A DNA stretch of 40,655 nt, from NCBI GenBank assembly GCA_944387425.1, contig CALXEV010000014.1, forward strand, positions 1-40,655, read 5' to 3'. The notes under the pieces were generated by a model. The model did not search any database, had not been told where the DNA came from, and was given only the letters and a program-made list of their open reading frames with translations. Every line of letters begins with the position of its first letter. Within the stretch, counting starts at the first letter, position 1. Below are positions 38,088-40,655 of the stretch, piece after piece. This DNA comes from an uncultured Clostridia bacterium (GTDB lineage: Bacteria; Bacillota; Clostridia; TANB77; CAG-508). The position numbers and the translations under genes were made by a program.

Positions 38088-38131
38088 CCCAAAAGAGGAA
38101 ACCAGAATTGGTTTCCTCTTTTGGGATTTTT
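38088..38131 (+). terminator. Strong terminator after the 113-residue orphan gene
   Basis: A 16-bp perfect stem CCCAAAAGAGGAAACC (38088-38103) with 38110-38125, a 6-nt loop, then ATTTTT. Confidence 0.95.
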
Positions 38132-38262
38132 GGAGCGAACGTCGTAGTTATCTACAACTTTTTTCCCCATAGCGATTGATACAATAATCAATCAATTTAT
38201 AAAAGTATATCATATTTTTTGTAAATTGCAATAAATTTCATAAAAAAACTTCCTACAAATTT
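38132..38262 (+). other. Intergenic stretch with no gene
   Basis: AT-rich and without a convincing ORF. It contains the inverted repeat GATTGAT (38174-38180) / ATCAATC (38187-38193) with a 6-nt loop, which could be a minor hairpin or binding site. Nothing else is recognisable before the toxin promoter region. Confidence 0.6.
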
Positions 38263-38390
38263 TTGTTCTTAAACATTGATTTTTATAAATCAATATGCTT
38301 TACTGCTAAACATAGGAAATGAGAATAAGCAGTGTGGGTGCTACCACTTTACATACACAGTTTTAGCTGTGAGAATGGAGGTGGTGCTAT
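38263..38390 (+). promoter_or_regulatory. Promoter and structured leader of the small membrane toxin
   Basis: A candidate promoter is TTGTTC (38263-38268), 15-nt spacer, TATAAA (38284-38289), lying in an inverted repeat ATTGATTT/AAATCAAT (38275-38294). In the leader, CTACCA (38341-38346) can pair with TGGTAG (38392-38397), which includes part of the toxin start codon. GGAGG (38377-38381) is the RBS and is followed by GTGGTGCT (38381-38388), complementary to the mRNA 3' end. The promoter is less certain than the pairing. Confidence 0.55.
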
Positions 38391-38504
38391 ATGGTAGAAC
38401 AAACTATGATAATGATCATATACTTACTTTTCTACGGTTTAGTAGGAATGACTATTATAGCATTTGCCTTGATTATTGCAATAGTAGTAATTTTGAGCAA
38501 ATAA
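38391..38504 (+). CDS. Small hydrophobic peptide, probable type I toxin
   Basis: 37 aa. It consists of a short polar N-terminus (MVEQT), one membrane-spanning helix covering most of the chain (about residues 6-35), and a C-terminal SK. Size and layout are those of type I toxins such as Fst, TxpA and holin-like toxins, which insert in the membrane; I do not recognise the exact family. RBS GGAGG lies 9 nt upstream. An antisense RNA is predicted on the other strand. The 8-nt match between the RBS flank (38381-38388) and the 3' UTR (38510-38517) would allow the translationally inert fold common in such mRNAs. Confidence 0.7.
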   Translation: MVEQTMIMIIYLLFYGLVGMTIIAFALIIAIVVILSK

Positions 38505-38594
38505 TAAAAAGCACCACATTTGCTCTGCCAAGCTTTGTGGTGTTTTATCATATAATTTATATGGTAGCACACATTTCTGTGGCTTTCATTTCCT
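38505..38594 (-). ncRNA. Predicted antisense antitoxin RNA
   Basis: Expected from the minus-strand promoter at 38601-38629 to the shared terminator, about 90 nt, with no ORF of note. Its 3' part is the exact complement of the toxin mRNA 3' end. Near its 5' end it carries CTACCATATA (complement of 38558-38567), which is complementary to TATATGGTAG at 38388-38397, spanning the toxin start codon. This gives two contact zones, as in the Fst/par antitoxin RNA II. Existence is inferred from sequence. Confidence 0.6.
38508..38546. terminator. Bidirectional terminator shared by toxin mRNA and antisense RNA
   Basis: An 11-position stem AAAGCACCACA (38508-38518) with TGTGGTGTTTT (38536-38546), one wobble. 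On the plus strand TTTT follows. On the minus strand the stem is followed by CTTTTTATTATT. Both strands therefore have a usable terminator. Confidence 0.85.
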
Positions 38595-38600
38595 ATAACT

Positions 38601-38629
38601 ATTATACTAAGATTTCTTTTTATTGTAAA
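38601..38629 (-). promoter_or_regulatory. Sigma-A promoter of the antisense RNA
   Basis: On the minus strand: TTTACA (38629-38624), 17-nt spacer, TATAAT (38606-38601). It lies between the end of the transglutaminase-fold gene and the toxin terminator, with no ORF to serve downstream. Confidence 0.82.
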
Positions 38630-38647
38630 TCATTTTTATTATTTTCT

Positions 38648-40006
38648 TTAACGTTGTGGGTTAATAGTTGTTTTAGATTCAGAACGTGCTTTTTCAATGT
38701 CACTTCCTACATATTGTATAATTCCATTATAATTTTCATTATAATTTCTAGATTTTTCTATTAAAATTGAGGTTAAATATGGAGTAACATAAGATCTACA
38801 TTGTCTACAATTTGAACCATAAACTTGTGATGAATGACCTCCTATCATTACAGTACTTTCTACCTTTTTACCATTAACCTCTTGTCCCTTTTCAAAAGTG
38901 TATTGTTTTCTATTCCCATAAAAAGCCATATCTGACATAAACAAATCTCCAGATGGCTTTCCATTACATATTGCATTTCTAGCATAAGTCAAATCTACAT
39001 TAAACCATATATCTCCTAACTTAACCTGATTCCATGTATGAGCATTATTATTAAAATCAGTACCATCGATAACTGTGCATTCAACATCTACGCAACTTAA
39101 AATATTCCTTAAAATTTCCGAATACCCCTTACATAATGATTTTCCTGTTAATAATCCTACCATTCCACTAGCATTTATTACCTCATCAGAAAAACGTGGC
39201 TTATTTTCTGCATCATAATCGTAATCAATTCTGTGTGCAATCTCGTCTATTATTTGTATAGCAAGTTGAAAATCAATAAGCATTTTATCTGAATTCGAAT
39301 TCTTTTCAATATAAAGTTTACTAATAATATCATTTGCTATTGTTCTAACTTGTTTATAAGTTCTTAAATTTAAAGGAGTACGTTCACCTTGATGAGCTTG
39401 ATTAACTTTATCTCTGTCTAATATCTGTATTCCTTCAACATCAAATTTACTTTCAATATAAGCTAATTTATCTAATGGAAGTTGCCCTATATTATCTATA
39501 GTTATAGTAATTGGTATACCTTTATAATCATTTTGTGATTTAATCATATATTCTATTTGTTCTAAACTTAAGTTATTAACATGTATATTCAAAAATTTTT
39601 TCCCTATACTTTTGACATCTCCATATCTAAATATATTATTTCCCATACATACACAATATAAATTACTTACTTCCGAAGTTGTCTCTCTTTTTGCAAAATT
39701 GTTTAAATCTCTTATATCTTCTGGAGTTTCTATTAATAATAATTGATTAGTTAAATTACTTATGTCTTTGCCTTGCATTTGCATTTTTTCAAGTGTATCA
39801 AATAAATCTGATAATCCGAAAATATTTCTAAATATCTTAAAAGGCATATATGAATTTCTAGAACTATAAACTAAAAATTCATATGGAGATATTTTTCTTT
39901 TAATTTCATCTCTTTTATTTCTTTGAGCGAACGGATCACGTTCATTACGCCATTCGTAGTATAATTCGTCTATTAAGTCATAGTTAATCTCTTTTCCATA
40001 ATTCAT
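38648..40006 (-). CDS. Transglutaminase-fold (papain-like) protein
   Basis: 452 aa. The C-terminal half has the transglutaminase-like core: C292 in KSLCKGYSEILR, H323 in NNNAHTWNQVKLGDIWFNVD, and D338 in NVDLTYA. The three fall in the order of the Cys-His-Asp triad. The N-terminal 250 residues are not recognised; about 145-190 (IPITITIDNIGQLPLDKLAY) look like a short strand/helix repeat. There is no signal peptide or membrane segment, so if it acts on surface proteins the export route is unclear. A second pair of Cys lies in SNCRQCRSY near the C-terminus. RBS GAGGTG lies about 7 nt before the ATG. It has its own promoter, on the opposite strand to everything upstream of 38.5 kb. Confidence 0.85.
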   Translation of the reverse strand: MNYGKEINYDLIDELYYEWRNERDPFAQRNKRDEIKRKISPYEFLVYSSRNSYMPFKIFRNIFGLSDLFDTLEKMQMQGKDISNLTNQLLLIETPEDIRDLNNFAKRETTSEVSNLYCVCMGNNIFRYGDVKSIGKKFLNIHVNNLSLEQIEYMIKSQNDYKGIPITITIDNIGQLPLDKLAYIESKFDVEGIQILDRDKVNQAHQGERTPLNLRTYKQVRTIANDIISKLYIEKNSNSDKMLIDFQLAIQIIDEIAHRIDYDYDAENKPRFSDEVINASGMVGLLTGKSLCKGYSEILRNILSCVDVECTVIDGTDFNNNAHTWNQVKLGDIWFNVDLTYARNAICNGKPSGDLFMSDMAFYGNRKQYTFEKGQEVNGKKVESTVMIGGHSSQVYGSNCRQCRSYVTPYLTSILIEKSRNYNENYNGIIQYVGSDIEKARSESKTTINPQR

Positions 40007-40074
40007 CTTTTACACCTCATTTCTCAATTAGTATATATAATTCAAAATCCTTTCTAATCTAAAATACTACTAAT

Positions 40075-40103
40075 ATTATACTATATTTTGAACATTTTTG
40101 CAA
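40075..40103 (-). promoter_or_regulatory. Sigma-A promoter of the transglutaminase-fold gene
   Basis: On the minus strand: TTGCAA (40103-40098), 17-nt spacer, TATAAT (40080-40075). Confidence 0.85.
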
Positions 40104-40139
40104 AATTTCACAGTTTCCTTTTTTCATTTTAGATAAGTA

Positions 40140-40445
40140 TTATATTTTATGATTTAAACTTTTATACAAATATAAAATTATCTTATTTCTTTCAGTTTCT
40201 TCCATCTCCATTATTTTAGCCATTGTAAACATTACAATCTTATATTTTGCAAAATTTACTAAAGTAGTTCTACATTCTTCATCAATTTCTTTTAACATAG
40301 TATCAAATTTCTCATACATTTCTGTTTTATTATATAAAATATTAGCCCAATCACTTGTAGTTAAGCAAATTCCTAATCTTAATTTATCTTTAGTATTCAA
40401 ATCTTTAATTATATTTATTACATTCTCAACTTTATTTTCTTTCAT
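40140..40445 (-). CDS. Hypothetical helical protein
   Basis: 101 aa, no family recognised. Almost entirely helical and charged, with hydrophobic positions spaced as in an alpha-helical bundle (KVENVINIIKDLNTKDKLRL, then KYKIVMFTMAKIMEMEETER). Two Cys, no signal peptide. RBS AAGGAG about 10 nt upstream on the minus strand. It follows the next gene by 14 nt, so the two form an operon. There is no hairpin after it. Confidence 0.65.
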   Translation of the reverse strand: MKENKVENVINIIKDLNTKDKLRLGICLTTSDWANILYNKTEMYEKFDTMLKEIDEECRTTLVNFAKYKIVMFTMAKIMEMEETERNKIILYLYKSLNHKI

Positions 40446-40459
40446 AATTTTTTTACTCC

Positions 40460-40655
40460 TTATTTTAATTCATAATTATTTTTCTTTTTACTCTTATTTT
40501 CTAGTTCTTCTTTTGGTTTTACTTTTCTAGCAATATTATTTGCAATTTCATTTTCATCATCAGTAAATATACCATTTTTGTATAAGTCATCACTAACTAT
40601 TTTATAGTTATTATCTTTGTCATAGCAAATTCGCTTATGAAAATGTCCCATAATT
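40460..40655 (-). CDS. Hypothetical small protein, possibly cut by the window edge
   Basis: 63 aa from the ATG at 40651, but the reading frame stays open to the end of the window, so the true start may lie beyond it and the RBS cannot be seen. Very polar (FTDDENEIANNIARK, then a Lys-rich tail). Not recognised. Same operon as the 101-residue gene. Confidence 0.5.
   Translation of the reverse strand, partial: IMGHFHKRICYDKDNNYKIVSDDLYKNGIFTDDENEIANNIARKVKPKEELENKSKKKNNYELK

Noticed and set aside
38276..38764. Plus-strand ORF of 162 codons
   Set aside because: It runs through the toxin leader, the toxin gene in another frame, the bidirectional terminator and the antisense promoter. It has no RBS and its residue composition is not protein-like.

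Overview
The window is AT-rich throughout (roughly 30% G+C by eye). Its gene order, strong purine-rich Shine-Dalgarno sequences, TTG/GTG starts (rpoB, ftsH, nrdG), a Spo0E-family gene and a sortase-type wall anchor point to a low-GC Gram-positive Clostridia chromosome, probably from a gut or host-associated spore-forming lineage. No rRNA or tRNA gene, IS element, phage module or CRISPR array is visible. I cannot name the species.

Layout. 0.1-1.4 kb: a prepilin-like surface protein. 1.5-6.7 kb: addB, pgeF and an S66 LD-carboxypeptidase (DNA repair plus peptidoglycan editing/recycling) behind one promoter. 6.7-8.7 kb: rpsB-tsf, with a folded leader and an intergenic terminator/attenuator. 8.7-10.8 kb: exoA and an AI-2E-type permease. 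10.9-11.9 kb: an Rpn-family nuclease gene with C-terminal tandem repeats and a possible gene-within-gene product. 12.0-19.6 kb: rpoB-rpoC, with structured RNA before rpoB and between the two genes. 19.7-23.9 kb: a 1383-residue repeat-rich wall protein. 24.0-28.5 kb: cysE, then the conserved gdpP-rplI-dnaB operon. 28.5-32.0 kb: a small orphan gene, tilS and ftsH. 32.1-34.6 kb: a membrane-anchored protein of unknown function, nrdG, and rpsU (55 codons). 34.7-37.3 kb: the M16 peptidase pair ymfF-ymfH. 37.3-38.1 kb: a small Spo0E-like gene preceded by two Spo0A-box-like heptamers, and a second orphan gene of unusual base composition. 38.26-38.63 kb: what looks like a complete type I toxin-antitoxin locus. 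After 38.6 kb all recognised genes are on the minus strand: a transglutaminase-fold protein and two small unknown genes.

Most of the window is housekeeping: translation (rpsB, tsf, rplI, rpsU, tilS), transcription (rpoBC), replication and repair (dnaB, addB, exoA), proteolysis and c-di-AMP turnover (ftsH, ymfFH, gdpP). Transcription units are short and well marked. Many have a sigma-A promoter with a 16-18 nt spacer and an A-rich/U-rich intrinsic terminator.

The parts most worth a second look are: the 38.3-38.6 kb locus, a 37-residue membrane peptide with a convergent antisense RNA, shared bidirectional terminator and direct repeats over the start codon, arranged like the Fst/par system; the rpn gene, with four 24-bp repeats and an in-frame internal start that fits the RpnL/RpnS gene-within-gene defence model; the rpoB-rpoC intercistronic hairpin with a possible pseudoknot; and the tandem Spo0A-box-like heptamers upstream of the Spo0E-like gene.
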